Source: Bradyrhizobium sp. 138 (GTDB lineage Bacteria; Pseudomonadota; Alphaproteobacteria; Rhizobiales; Xanthobacteraceae). From it: 64,000 nucleotides of DNA. How positions within the stretch are numbered: the stretch's first letter is position 1; each line of letters opens with the position of its first letter. The notes under the pieces were generated by a model. The model saw only the letters and a program-made list of their open reading frames with translations, was not told where the DNA came from and ran no database searches. The position numbers and the translations under genes are program-made. Shown here piece by piece: positions 18,512 through 26,293 of this stretch. The stretch spans positions 124,001 through 188,000 of the forward strand of contig NZ_JADPKT010000020.1 of the NCBI RefSeq assembly GCF_023074075.1, written 5' to 3'.

Positions 18512-18525
18512 TTGCGCTGCGACAA
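18512..18525. promoter_or_regulatory. FixK/NnrR-type box upstream of nirK
   Basis: TTGCGCTGCGACAA fits TTG-N8-CAA, the half-site pattern bound by FNR, FixK2 and NnrR proteins. Its centre is about 75 bases from the nirK ATG; an activator at -41.5 would place the start of transcription near 18477. Confidence 0.75.
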
Positions 18526-18556
18526 GCTTTTGCCGGATTCACCTCCGCGGTCGACT

Positions 18557-18570
18557 TTGCGCGAGCGCAA
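18557..18570. promoter_or_regulatory. FixK/NnrR-type box upstream of hemN
   Basis: TTGCGCGAGCGCAA has TTG-N8-CAA symmetry, broken only in the two central bases. It lies 94 bases (centre) before the hemN ATG, predicting transcription from about 18605. The two boxes of this divergent region are about 45 bases apart, one for each gene. Confidence 0.8.
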
Positions 18571-18657
18571 GGTCGCCTCCGCGAATCCGGTTAGTGGAAT
18601 GCATTCCGTGATTTGCCGTGATGCCTGCACACGGCGGAAGATACGAATGGGTAAGAC

Positions 18658-20010
18658 ATGAGAGCTGATCTCGCGGCAAGCTACGGCGAAGAACGATTGC
18701 CACGTTACACGAGCTATCCGACCGCACCGCATTTCTCGCCGGCGATCGGCGAAGGTGCCTACGCCCAGTGGCTGGCGGAACTGCCCGCGGGCGCCAGCGC
18801 CTCGCTCTATCTCCACGTGCCGTTCTGCCGCGAGATGTGCTGGTATTGCGGCTGTCATACCCAGATCGTCCGCCGCGACGAGCTCATCGCCGGCTATCAG
18901 CGGACGTTGCGCAACGAGATCGTCCTGGCCGCCGAAACCATCGGCCGCCGTATCAAGGTGGAGCACATCCATTTCGGCGGCGGCACGCCGACGATCATGG
19001 CGCCGGAGGCTTTCGTCGAGTTGATGGCGACGATGCGCCAGAAGTTCTTCGTGCTGCCCTCGGCCGAGATCGCGGTCGAGATCGACCCCCGCACATTGAC
19101 CGCCGACATGGTCGAGGCGATGCGGCTCTCCGGCGTCAACCGCGCGAGCCTTGGCGTGCAGGGCTTCGATCCCGTGGTGCAGCGGGCGATCAACCGCGTG
19201 CAGAGCTTTGAGCAGACAGCTTCCGTGGTCGACATGCTTCGCCGAGCCGGTATCGCGGGAATCAATTTCGACCTGATCTATGGGTTGCCGCACCAGACCG
19301 TCGCGTCGTGTCTGGATACCGTTCGGCGCAGCCTCGCGCTCGCGCCCGATCGCTTCTCCGTGTTCGGCTATGCTCATGTGCCTGATTTCAAGAAGCACCA
19401 GCGCATGATCAACGAGGCCGTGCTGCCTGACGGGCTTGCGCGCCACGACCAGGCCTGCGCGATCGCCAATGCGCTGATGGAAGCCGGTTACTTGCAGATC
19501 GGGCTCGATCATTTCGCTCGGCCCGACGATTCCATGGCGGTGGCTTTCGAGGAGCGGACGCTGCGGCGCAATTTTCAGGGCTACACCACCGACAAGGGTG
19601 AAGTCTTGATCGGTTTCGGCGCGAGCGCGATTGGGCATCTGCCGCAGGGTTACGTCCAGAACGAGGTGCAGATCGGCGCCTATGCGCAGAGCATCGCCGC
19701 CGGCCGTCTCGCCACCGCGAAGGGCTATGGGCTCACCGATGACGACCGGCTGCGCGCTGATATCATCGAACGGATCATGTGCGAATTCAGCGCCGACCTC
19801 GGCGACATCTGCGCGCGCCATGGCGCGGAGGCGGGGACGATGCTGAGCTCGGCGGCGCGTCTGAAGCCGCTGATCTCCGACGGCGTCGTCAGGCTGGACG
19901 GCAATCGCCTCGCAGTCGCCAAAGATTCGCGCTTCCTGGTCCGGAGCGTCGCCGCCGCGTTCGATGCGCATCTCAATCCGGCAAAGCAGCTGCACAGCCG
20001 CGCTGTGTAG
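18658..20010 (+). CDS. hemN: Oxygen-independent coproporphyrinogen III dehydrogenase
   Basis: HemN is a cytoplasmic radical-SAM enzyme that decarboxylates coproporphyrinogen III to protoporphyrinogen IX without oxygen, so haem can be made for anaerobic respiration. The protein is 450 residues. The radical-SAM cluster motif is CREMCWYCGC, embedded in YLHVPFCREMCWYCGCHTQI, with the HemN-specific extra Cys after the CxxxCxxC. FGGGTPTIM, a SAM-binding stretch, and SLGVQGFDPVVQ follow, and the N-terminal PRYTSYPTAPHF is characteristic of true HemN rather than HemW. The ATG at 18658 gives the normal N-terminus. A FixK-type box lies upstream, as expected for a low-oxygen hemN. Confidence 0.95.
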   Translation: MRADLAASYGEERLPRYTSYPTAPHFSPAIGEGAYAQWLAELPAGASASLYLHVPFCREMCWYCGCHTQIVRRDELIAGYQRTLRNEIVLAAETIGRRIKVEHIHFGGGTPTIMAPEAFVELMATMRQKFFVLPSAEIAVEIDPRTLTADMVEAMRLSGVNRASLGVQGFDPVVQRAINRVQSFEQTASVVDMLRRAGIAGINFDLIYGLPHQTVASCLDTVRRSLALAPDRFSVFGYAHVPDFKKHQRMINEAVLPDGLARHDQACAIANALMEAGYLQIGLDHFARPDDSMAVAFEERTLRRNFQGYTTDKGEVLIGFGASAIGHLPQGYVQNEVQIGAYAQSIAAGRLATAKGYGLTDDDRLRADIIERIMCEFSADLGDICARHGAEAGTMLSSAARLKPLISDGVVRLDGNRLAVAKDSRFLVRSVAAAFDAHLNPAKQLHSRAV

Positions 20011-20052
20011 TTGCCTCGCTCGCTCTCGAGGGCGAAGGAAGCCGCCGCCAGC

Positions 20053-20066
20053 TTGCGCTTCGACAA
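20053..20066. promoter_or_regulatory. FixK/NnrR-type box upstream of DUF1858 gene
   Basis: TTGCGCTTCGACAA fits TTG-N8-CAA exactly and lies 55 bases (centre) before the ATG at 20115. A transcript starting 41 bases downstream would have a short leader that still contains the ribosome-binding site. Confidence 0.65.
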
Positions 20067-20114
20067 GGAGACTCCGGCCCGTTCTGCTATCGTCGTTTCG
20101 GAACGGAGTTGTCC

Positions 20115-20312
20115 ATGTCTTTTGGATCCGACGATCTGGTCGATGACATCATGCGTACGGAGCCGCACACGATCCGCGTGTTTCTGGCCTTCAGGATGGC
20201 TTGTGTCGGTTGCCCGATCGCAACCTTCCACACGGTGGATGACGCCTGCCGCGAGCACGGCATCGACCGCGACAAATTCCTCGCCGCGTTGTGCGATTGC
20301 GTGCCGGCGTGA
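20115..20312 (+). CDS. DUF1858 small redox-type protein
   Basis: This is a 65-residue cytoplasmic protein of the DUF1858 family, also described as the hybrid-cluster-protein-associated redox disulfide domain. The core is DDLVDDIMRTEPHTIRVFLAFRMACVGCPIATFHTVDD, broken up here by its predicted helices, with a CxxC at residues 30-33 and three more Cys near the C-terminus (ACREHG and CDC). Family members occur with NO-detoxification and nitrosative-stress genes. An NO- or thiol-linked role here is inferred from that and from a FixK-type box of its own at 20053-20066. The ATG at 20115 has GGAG upstream. It lies between hemN and nnrR and converges on the latter. Confidence 0.82.
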   Translation: MSFGSDDLVDDIMRTEPHTIRVFLAFRMACVGCPIATFHTVDDACREHGIDRDKFLAALCDCVPA

Positions 20313-20350
20313 AACGGTCTGGAATTCGCGCGGGCGCGCGCGGATTCCCG

Positions 20351-20392
20351 GGTGAGGGACGGCTTGCGCCGTAAGCGGAAGCGCCCCTCACC
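20351..20392. terminator. Bidirectional hairpin between DUF1858 gene and nnrR
   Basis: GGTGAGGG pairs with CCCTCACC, and ACGGC-TTGC-GCCGT forms a nested stem inside. It lies exactly between the convergent stops at 20312 and 20405. No long T-run follows, so its strength as a terminator is uncertain. Confidence 0.5.
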
Positions 20393-20404
20393 CCTATTCC
20401 TGGC

Positions 20405-21115
20405 TCACGCCGGCCCGCTGTCGGCGTTCCGCTCCGCCAATACGACGATCCCGTGCGGATCGCGCAGGATGATGCGCTGTCGGCCGCTCTCGACGAGGCC
20501 CTGGCTTTCCCAACCGCTCAGGATGCGGCTGACGGTGTGCAGCGTGGTGCCGGTCATCTGCGCGATGTCCTGACGGCTGATCGGGAAGTCGATCTCGATG
20601 CCGTGGTCGAGCTTCTTGCCGGACTGTTTGGCGAGGCGCAGCAGCGCATGCGCGACGCGCTGCTCGACCTGCTGGGTCGACATTTCCAGAATGCGGGTGT
20701 GGCTCTCCTGCAGGCGCGTGCCGACGGTCTGGAGCGTGTTGGCGGCCAGCGAGGGAAACCGCTCGACCAGCCGGGGCCAGGCCGAAATCGGCCAGATCAG
20801 CACCACGCTGTCTTCGACCGCGATCGCCGTCGCCGGATACCGCGTGGCACCGATCGCCATGGCCAGCCCGAAGGTTTCGCCGGGCGCGACATAGCGCACC
20901 ACTATCTGCTCGCCGGTCGGCGAGGTCTTGGCCGCGCGGACATGGCCGTGCAGCAGCAGGAAGAAGGATTGTGCGCCCGCGCCCTGCTCGAAGATGGCGC
21001 TGTTCTTGGGATAACGCGCCGAACGGGCCTCACGCAGGATCTCGTCGAGAGCTTCCGGCGTGACCCCGGCAAACAGCGGCAAATGCGCAACCAGCGATGT
21101 GTCGACCTTGGCCAT
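20405..21115 (-). CDS. nnrR: Crp/Fnr-family regulator, NnrR-like
   Basis: This is a 236-residue Crp/Fnr regulator with an N-terminal cyclic-nucleotide-type beta roll (FEQGAGAQSFFLLLHGHVRAAK) and a C-terminal helix-turn-helix (ISRQDIAQMTGTTLHTVSR). The protein contains no cysteine, so it cannot hold an FNR-type iron-sulfur cluster. It is a candidate NO sensor of the NnrR/DNR group. AGGAGG lies at ideal distance from the ATG at 21115; an open frame runs further upstream but has no such signal. It is divergent from nnrS and shares a 128-base region with a TTG-N8-CAA box. It probably controls nnrS, nirK and denitrification genes outside the window. Another Crp/Fnr subgroup remains possible. Confidence 0.85.
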   Translation of the reverse strand: MAKVDTSLVAHLPLFAGVTPEALDEILREARSARYPKNSAIFEQGAGAQSFFLLLHGHVRAAKTSPTGEQIVVRYVAPGETFGLAMAIGATRYPATAIAVEDSVVLIWPISAWPRLVERFPSLAANTLQTVGTRLQESHTRILEMSTQQVEQRVAHALLRLAKQSGKKLDHGIEIDFPISRQDIAQMTGTTLHTVSRILSGWESQGLVESGRQRIILRDPHGIVVLAERNADSGPA

Positions 21116-21167
21116 TCTGCCTCCTTGACGCTGGGGCGTGTGATGGCATCTGCAATCGTCCGATAGT

Positions 21168-21181
21168 TTGCGATAGCGCAA
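21168..21181. promoter_or_regulatory. FixK/NnrR-type box between nnrR and nnrS
   Basis: TTGCGATAGCGCAA fits TTG-N8-CAA. Its centre is 70 bases from the nnrS ATG (transcript start expected near 21216) and 60 from the nnrR ATG (near 21133). It could serve both directions and permit autoregulation. Confidence 0.8.
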
Positions 21182-21243
21182 AACGGGACGGCCGGCTGGC
21201 AGTATTTTTCCAGACAACGGTCTAAATTTATTGGAGTAACCCC

Positions 21244-22455
21244 ATGGCTGGCGCCCGATCCCGCAATCTTCAGGGCTGGCCGCTGTTTGCGAACAGTTTT
21301 CGGCCCTTTTTCCTGCTCGCCGCGATCCAGGCGGGGCTGTCGATCCTGGCCTGGCTGCCGATGTTCTATGGCGAATTGTCGGTGGGATCCGCATTCGCGC
21401 CGCGCGACTGGCACGTCCACGAGATGCTCTATGGCTTTCTGCCGGCTGTCATCACCGGGTTCCTGTTCACGGCCATTCCGAACTGGACCGGGCGGCTGCC
21501 GATCCAGGGCACCTCGCTGGGGGCGCTGCTGATCGTCTGGCTTGCCGGGCGTATCGCGGTGACGTTGTCGGCCGATATCGGCTGGGCGTCTGCGCTGCTC
21601 GTCGATGCCGCCTTCCTGACGCTGGTCATCGCCGCCGCGGCGCGCGAGATCATCGCGGGCGGCAACTGGCGCAACCTGCCGGTGGTGGGGCTGGTGTCTG
21701 TTCTGCTCGCCGGCAATGTCGCTTTTCATATCGAGGCGCATGACCAGGGCGTGGCCGACGTCAGCATCCGCGTCGGCATCGGTGTGGTCATGCTGCTGAT
21801 CGCGCTGATCGGCGGCCGCATCATTCCGAGCTTCACCCGCAACTGGCTGGTCAAGTTCAATCCCGGCCGTCTGCCGGTGCCGTTCGGACGCTTCGACGGC
21901 GCAGTGATCGGATTGAGCGCGCTCGCGCTCATCTCGTGGGTTGTGGCACCGTTGAATGTCGTCACCGGTGTTCTGATGGCGCTGGTCGGCGGGCTGCATC
22001 TGGTGCGGCTTGCGCGCTGGGCCGGCGATCGCACTTTCCGCGAGCGGCTGCTGGTGATCCTGCATGTCGGCTACGTCTTCGTGCCGTTCGGCTTCATCCT
22101 GCACGCCCTGGCGGTTCTCGGAACGCTGCCGCCAAGCGCCGGCATCCACGCCTGGATGACGGGTGCGGCGGGAACCATGACGCTCGCTGTGATGACCCGC
22201 GCGAGCCTCGGCCATACCGGACAGGCGTTGACGGCTTCGCCGGCGATTCAGGGAATCTATGCTGCGATCATCATAGCGGCTCTGGCCCGGGTCGCTGCCG
22301 TGGTGCTTCCCGCGCAGAGCGATGTGTTGCTGCACATCGCCGCCTGCGGCTGGCTCGTCGCGTTCCTTGGATTTGCCGTTGCGTTCGGCCCGCTGCTGGC
22401 CGGCAGCCGGCGGCGCGCCCTCGCCACGATGGGCGTGCCCGCGCCGGCGCGCTGA
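21244..22455 (+). CDS. nnrS: NnrS family protein
   Basis: This is a 403-residue inner-membrane haem- and copper-linked protein with about twelve membrane segments. NnrS proteins relieve nitrosative stress by limiting iron-thiolate NO complexes. The family motifs are RPFFLLAAIQAGLSILAWLP near residue 20, PRDWHVHEMLYGFLPAVITGFLFTAIPNWTGR broken over two helices, and GGRIIPSFTRNWL. The motif GHTGQAL sits near the C-terminus. His residues in WHVHEM and around residue 160 (NVAFHIEAH) are candidate haem ligands. The ATG at 21244 is used. A FixK/NnrR box lies 70 bases upstream, which supports NO- or oxygen-linked expression. Confidence 0.93.
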   Translation: MAGARSRNLQGWPLFANSFRPFFLLAAIQAGLSILAWLPMFYGELSVGSAFAPRDWHVHEMLYGFLPAVITGFLFTAIPNWTGRLPIQGTSLGALLIVWLAGRIAVTLSADIGWASALLVDAAFLTLVIAAAAREIIAGGNWRNLPVVGLVSVLLAGNVAFHIEAHDQGVADVSIRVGIGVVMLLIALIGGRIIPSFTRNWLVKFNPGRLPVPFGRFDGAVIGLSALALISWVVAPLNVVTGVLMALVGGLHLVRLARWAGDRTFRERLLVILHVGYVFVPFGFILHALAVLGTLPPSAGIHAWMTGAAGTMTLAVMTRASLGHTGQALTASPAIQGIYAAIIIAALARVAAVVLPAQSDVLLHIAACGWLVAFLGFAVAFGPLLAGSRRRALATMGVPAPAR

Positions 22456-22457
22456 AA

Positions 22458-23495
22458 TCAAGCTGCGGTCGCCGAGGGCGCATCGGGCGGCGCTGCCTGT
22501 GGTCGCACGCCCTTGCGCCAGTCGGTGATGGTGCAGCCGAAGCGGCCGCGGAACCAGCGGGCCATGGCGCTCTGCGCGGAGAAACCAAGCTGCACCGCGA
22601 TGTCGGCCAGCGGTCGGCCGGGGTCGTCGATCAGCTGGGTCGCGAGGGCCGCGCGTTGCGCATCGAGGATGGAAGAGAAGCTGGTGCCTGAAGCGGCGAG
22701 GTGGCGGTGGATGGTGCGTCGGGTGCAGGCGAGATGCTCGGCGACGCGCTCCACCGTGCAGTCGCCGCCGGCGAGCAGGGTGCGCACGACCTCGTCGACC
22801 TTCCCCTCCCAACTCGCGGGGCGTGTCTCGATCGCCTCGATCCGCTTGCGCAGATAAGTCGCGATCAGCGGATGGGCGCTCGGAATCCGGCGCGCCATGT
22901 CGTGCGCGGACAGCAGGATCGCATTGTCCTCCGCGTTGAAGGTGACGCGGCAGCCGAAGAAGTCGCGATAGCGCTTGCGATCGTGTGGCGGCCGATAGTG
23001 CAGATGGACCTCCTGCGGCCGCCAGTCGTGCCCGTACAGCGACTGGATGATGCGGTGGACGCTGCCGAGTGCCAGGTCGATCGACTGACGCGGCGCGCTC
23101 GGCCGACGGCCGCGTAAGTGCAGCGTGACGGTCACGGTCTGCTTGCCGCGCGCAACGTCCAGCCGCATGCCGTCATGATGGACATGGATGAAGCGCGAGA
23201 ACGCTTCGATCGCCTCGCCGACGGTCGCCTGTTCGCGCACGATCAGGCCGACCGCGCCGAAATTGGTCAGGCCGCCGCGCTCGGCGAGACGCAAGCCGAA
23301 ATCTTCGGCGCCGGACGCCGCTGCCGACAATTCGAGCAGACGGCGCAGGCCGGCGACGGCAATCGGGGTGTCTGGCTTGTCGAGGCAGGCCAGCGGCAGC
23401 CTGGCCTTGCGCATCATCTGTCTGGGATCGAGCCCGACCGACCGGGCAACTTCCGGGTAATAGCTCAAGCCTGCGCTGCGAACGAGGTCGGTCAT
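22458..23495 (-). CDS. AraC-family transcriptional regulator
   Basis: This is a 345-residue AraC regulator. The N-terminal effector domain is of the arabinose-binding-like type seen in OruR/ArgR-like regulators, containing FGLRLAERGGLTNFGAVGL. The C-terminal double helix-turn-helix reads TVERVAEHLACTRRTIHRHL and ADIAVQLGFSAQSAMARWFR. The ATG at 23495 is chosen because MTDLVRSAGLSYYPEVARSVGL is the normal family start; frames stay open upstream without support. The gene is tail-to-tail with nnrS (two-base gap). Its inducer is unknown, and a role in denitrification is only suggested by location. Confidence 0.88.
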   Translation of the reverse strand: MTDLVRSAGLSYYPEVARSVGLDPRQMMRKARLPLACLDKPDTPIAVAGLRRLLELSAAASGAEDFGLRLAERGGLTNFGAVGLIVREQATVGEAIEAFSRFIHVHHDGMRLDVARGKQTVTVTLHLRGRRPSAPRQSIDLALGSVHRIIQSLYGHDWRPQEVHLHYRPPHDRKRYRDFFGCRVTFNAEDNAILLSAHDMARRIPSAHPLIATYLRKRIEAIETRPASWEGKVDEVVRTLLAGGDCTVERVAEHLACTRRTIHRHLAASGTSFSSILDAQRAALATQLIDDPGRPLADIAVQLGFSAQSAMARWFRGRFGCTITDWRKGVRPQAAPPDAPSATAA

Positions 23496-23672
23496 GCGAA
23501 CCGTTCCTGCCAGCCATTCCCGCAGATGTCCCGAAAGGTAAAGTTTCTGTCCCGATCCGTCAAATCCAGGAACCAGCCGGAACGTACATAAGGGAAACCG
23601 AAGCACTGGCGTGAATGCCGTGCTCATGACGGCGCAGCTGGGCGATGGGGCCCGCTGCCGTCTCGGGCCATT

Positions 23673-23700
23673 TTGACAAGACATTGCTGGATCGGATTAT
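23673..23700 (+). promoter_or_regulatory. Candidate sigma-70 promoter of the FixJ-like gene
   Basis: TTGACA is followed after 16 bases by GATTAT. This would start transcription near 23707, just before an ATG at 23711, giving a nearly leaderless message. The -10 match is only moderate. Confidence 0.35.
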
Positions 23701-23710
23701 GCCGGGAAAC

Positions 23711-24319
23711 ATGCTTTCCAAGGGTGAGGTATTCGTCATCGACACCGACGCTGCCTCCCGCGAACAACTTTCGACTGCGCTCCAACAGAGCGCGTATGAT
23801 GTGATCTGTTTCGCTGACGGTGCGTCTCTGTTGTCCGAGGCAAGGGCGCGGATGCCGGCTTGCGTGCTGATGGAGCTGCCGCCCGATCGCTCCGGCCTCG
23901 ACATGCTCAGGCGGTTGCGTGAGGAAAACTGCATGGCACCGGTGCTGGTGACCTCGGCGAATGGCAGCATCGCCATGGCAGTCGACGCCATCAAGAGCGG
24001 TGCGGCCGATTTCATCGAGAAGCCGTTCCGCACCCATGACATCGTCGATCGGATCGATGCCGCCATCGACGAATTCACGCAACCCGGCGCGAGCCGGCAA
24101 CGCTGGCTGCCCGGCCGCGAGCCGCTGACAGCGCGCGAAGTCGACGTGCTCGAGCACCTTGCCGCCGGCCTGACCAACAAGGAGATCGCCCGCCGCATGC
24201 ATCTGAGCGCGCGGACGGTTGAGGGCTACCGCGCCGGCATCCTGAAGAAGGCTGGCGCGAAGAACGTGACCGATCTGCTCCGGCGCATCTTCGGCCAGGG
24301 CTCGCCGACCCAGGCCTGA
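23711..24319 (+). CDS. FixJ-like response regulator with Glu at the phospho-acceptor position
   Basis: This is a two-domain protein of about 202 residues. The N-terminal receiver domain contains VFVIDTDAASRE, SGLDMLRRLREENC and the conserved Lys in FIEKPF. The C-terminal LuxR/FixJ-type helix-turn-helix reads LTAREVDVLEHLAAGLTNKEIA followed by LSARTVEGYRAGILKK. The expected phospho-acceptor Asp (FixJ Asp54) is replaced by Glu: VLMELPPDRSG, residue 55 counted from the ATG at 23711. Glu can mimic phospho-Asp, so the protein may be constitutively active and kinase-independent. No histidine kinase gene is adjacent. Alternative ATGs lie at 23699 and 23645. It lies next to the nnrR-nnrS cluster. Confidence 0.85.
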   Translation: MLSKGEVFVIDTDAASREQLSTALQQSAYDVICFADGASLLSEARARMPACVLMELPPDRSGLDMLRRLREENCMAPVLVTSANGSIAMAVDAIKSGAADFIEKPFRTHDIVDRIDAAIDEFTQPGASRQRWLPGREPLTAREVDVLEHLAAGLTNKEIARRMHLSARTVEGYRAGILKKAGAKNVTDLLRRIFGQGSPTQA

Positions 24320-24482
24320 GACTGCCGCGGGACCGCGTTCCACAGCCTTGGTGCCGCCGCAGCGGCGCCCCAAGGAAACCCCAATCGAACCAGTTCCTTC
24401 CCTGCCGCGTCCAACCAAGTTGGCGAGGCATTTGATCGCGTGCGTCCGGCTGGCGGCGCGGCGAGCTGGCAGGAGGGACTTT

Positions 24483-26147
24483 ATGCGCATCACCGCAAGA
24501 TGTTTGGCGACAACGAGCCTGGTTCTGGTGACCATGGCGACGGCATCGCCGTCATGGGCCGCCGAATTGGACACCAGTTCGGCCATCGACACCGTCACCG
24601 TCTATCCCGATGGCGCCACCGTTACCCGCATCATCACGGTCGACCTGCCATCCGGGGACTCGACGCTGGTCGCCAGGGACTTTCCGCTGGCCCTCGATAC
24701 GTCCTCCATCCGGGTCGAGGGTGAAGGCGGAGCCAAACTCACCATCGGCACGATCGATGCGGGGCCGCCTCGTGCGGCGCCGGTCAATCTGCCCGAGCTG
24801 GAAAAGCGGCTCGAAGCCCTGAACGACCAGCGCGCCGACCTGCAAGGCGCGATCGACTCGGCCAATGCCCGCCGCAAGTTCGCGGAGCACTTTGCAGAAG
24901 CGTCTCCCGTCGGCATCGGCGAGAAGGGCGAGGCCCGTCCGATCGCCGAATGGCGCGCGGCCTTTGCGGCGGTCGGTGAGGAAATTGCGAGCGCCGATAC
25001 GGCCATCCGTGACGCGACGCGCAAATTGCGCGAGATCGATCGTCAGATCGCTCAGCTCGAGGCCGAGCGCAAGGCCAAGCCGGCGAGCAAGCTGGAGGTT
25101 CGCATGGACATTGCCGCGCCGGCCGCGACCAAGGCGACGTTGCGGGTCACTTACAATGTGCGCAATGCGCGCTGGCTGCCGCTCTATGACGCCCGGCTGG
25201 ACACCGGCGCCAAGGACCGCAAGCCGCAACTGGAGCTGGTCCGTCGCGCCGAGATCACGCAATCGACCGGGGAGGACTGGTCCAACGTCACGCTCGGCGT
25301 CTCCACGGTTCGCATCAGTCGCGGCGGCAGCGCGCCGGAGCTCGGCTCACTCGTCGCGCAATATCCGCAGGTGCCGAAGCCGCTGGCGCTCGGCACGGCC
25401 TCGGATCTGGCGCGGCCTGCGCCGATGGCACGCCAAGCGATGCCCAAGGTTGCGGAAGCGGCCGAACCGCGCGAACGCGCCGACGAACAGCAGGCAATTG
25501 CCGAGATCGGCGACTTCCAGGCCACCTTCAAAATTCCCGGCCGCGTCAGCCTCGGCGCCGCCGAGGGCGCCAAGAGCCTGCGCATCGCGGCGATGACCGT
25601 GCCCGCCGACCTGGCTGTCCGCGCCGCGCCGGTGATCGACCCGACCGCTTTCCTCGAAGCCAGCTTCAAGCAGACGGATGACACGACCCTGCTGCCCGGC
25701 AAGGTCGCGATCTATCGCGACGGCGTCTTTGTCGGTCGCGGCAAGATCTCGGCTTCCGCCAAGGACGACATCGTGCGGCTCGGCTTCGGCGCCGACGACA
25801 AGGTTCGGATCGAGCGCGCTGTGCTCAAGCGCAACGAGGGCTCTGCCGGCCTGCTGGTCACGACGTCGAAGACCGACGAGCGTTCGTTCAAGACCACCAT
25901 CCGCAACGGTCACGACTTCCCGATCAAGGTTGCGATCGAAGATCAGTTGCCGGTCAGCGAGAGCGAGGACATCGTGGTCGAGATGCTGCCCGCGACCACA
26001 CCGCCCACGGCAAAAGATATCCGTGACAAGCGTGGCGTGCTGGAATGGTCGTTCGACGCCAAGCCGGGCGAGGTCAAGGATATCAACTTCGCCTGGCGCG
26101 TCCGCTGGCCAAAGGACAAGAGCATGGTGATCGCTCCGGCGGGGTAG
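24483..26147 (+). CDS. Secreted DUF4139 (MuiA-like) protein
   Basis: This is a 554-residue exported protein with a signal peptide (RCLATTSLVLVTMATASPSWA). The N-terminal DUF4140 region carries DTVTVYPDGATVTRIITVDLP and the C-terminal DUF4139 region carries AATKATLRVTYNVRNARWLPLYDARLD, the combination found in MuiA-type proteins. A charged coiled-coil (LEKRLEALNDQRADLQ and LREIDRQIAQLEAERKAK) connects the two. The ATG at 24483 is preceded by AGGAGG; frames upstream are open but lack a signal peptide in place. Family function is unclear. It has been linked to mucoidy in pseudomonads, which I recall and cannot confirm here. It ends at a repeat element. Confidence 0.87.
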   Translation: MRITARCLATTSLVLVTMATASPSWAAELDTSSAIDTVTVYPDGATVTRIITVDLPSGDSTLVARDFPLALDTSSIRVEGEGGAKLTIGTIDAGPPRAAPVNLPELEKRLEALNDQRADLQGAIDSANARRKFAEHFAEASPVGIGEKGEARPIAEWRAAFAAVGEEIASADTAIRDATRKLREIDRQIAQLEAERKAKPASKLEVRMDIAAPAATKATLRVTYNVRNARWLPLYDARLDTGAKDRKPQLELVRRAEITQSTGEDWSNVTLGVSTVRISRGGSAPELGSLVAQYPQVPKPLALGTASDLARPAPMARQAMPKVAEAAEPRERADEQQAIAEIGDFQATFKIPGRVSLGAAEGAKSLRIAAMTVPADLAVRAAPVIDPTAFLEASFKQTDDTTLLPGKVAIYRDGVFVGRGKISASAKDDIVRLGFGADDKVRIERAVLKRNEGSAGLLVTTSKTDERSFKTTIRNGHDFPIKVAIEDQLPVSESEDIVVEMLPATTPPTAKDIRDKRGVLEWSFDAKPGEVKDINFAWRVRWPKDKSMVIAPAG

Positions 26148-26158
26148 GCGGCGCCCTT

Positions 26159-26293
26159 CACCTCTCCCGGAGGGAGAGGTCGGAACGCATCGAAGATGCG
26201 TTCCGGGTGAGGGGTTACGCCTTCACTTAATGCTGCGGCCCCTCACCCGGATTGCTGCGCAATCCGACCTCTCCCCGCCGGGGAGAGGTGAGG
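26159..26293. repeat. Palindromic repeat cluster overlapping hmuV 3' end
   Basis: Three stems are stacked: ACCTCTCCC-GGA-GGGAGAGGT, GGAACGCATC-GAA-GATGCGTTCC and CCTCTCCC-CGCC-GGGGAGAGG, with the sequence CCTCACCCGG and its complement between them. It is a dispersed element type common in alphaproteobacteria. It lies between the DUF4139 gene and hmuV and runs into the hmuV reading frame. Confidence 0.8.

Noticed and set aside
18154..19995. Very long minus-strand open frame across hemN and nirK 5' ends
   Set aside because: It covers hemN in antisense and shows no family motif; hemN and nirK explain the sequence.
26159..26293. Insertion sequence end at the hmuV 3' side
   Set aside because: No transposase and no target-site duplication were seen; the short stacked stems match a dispersed palindromic element.
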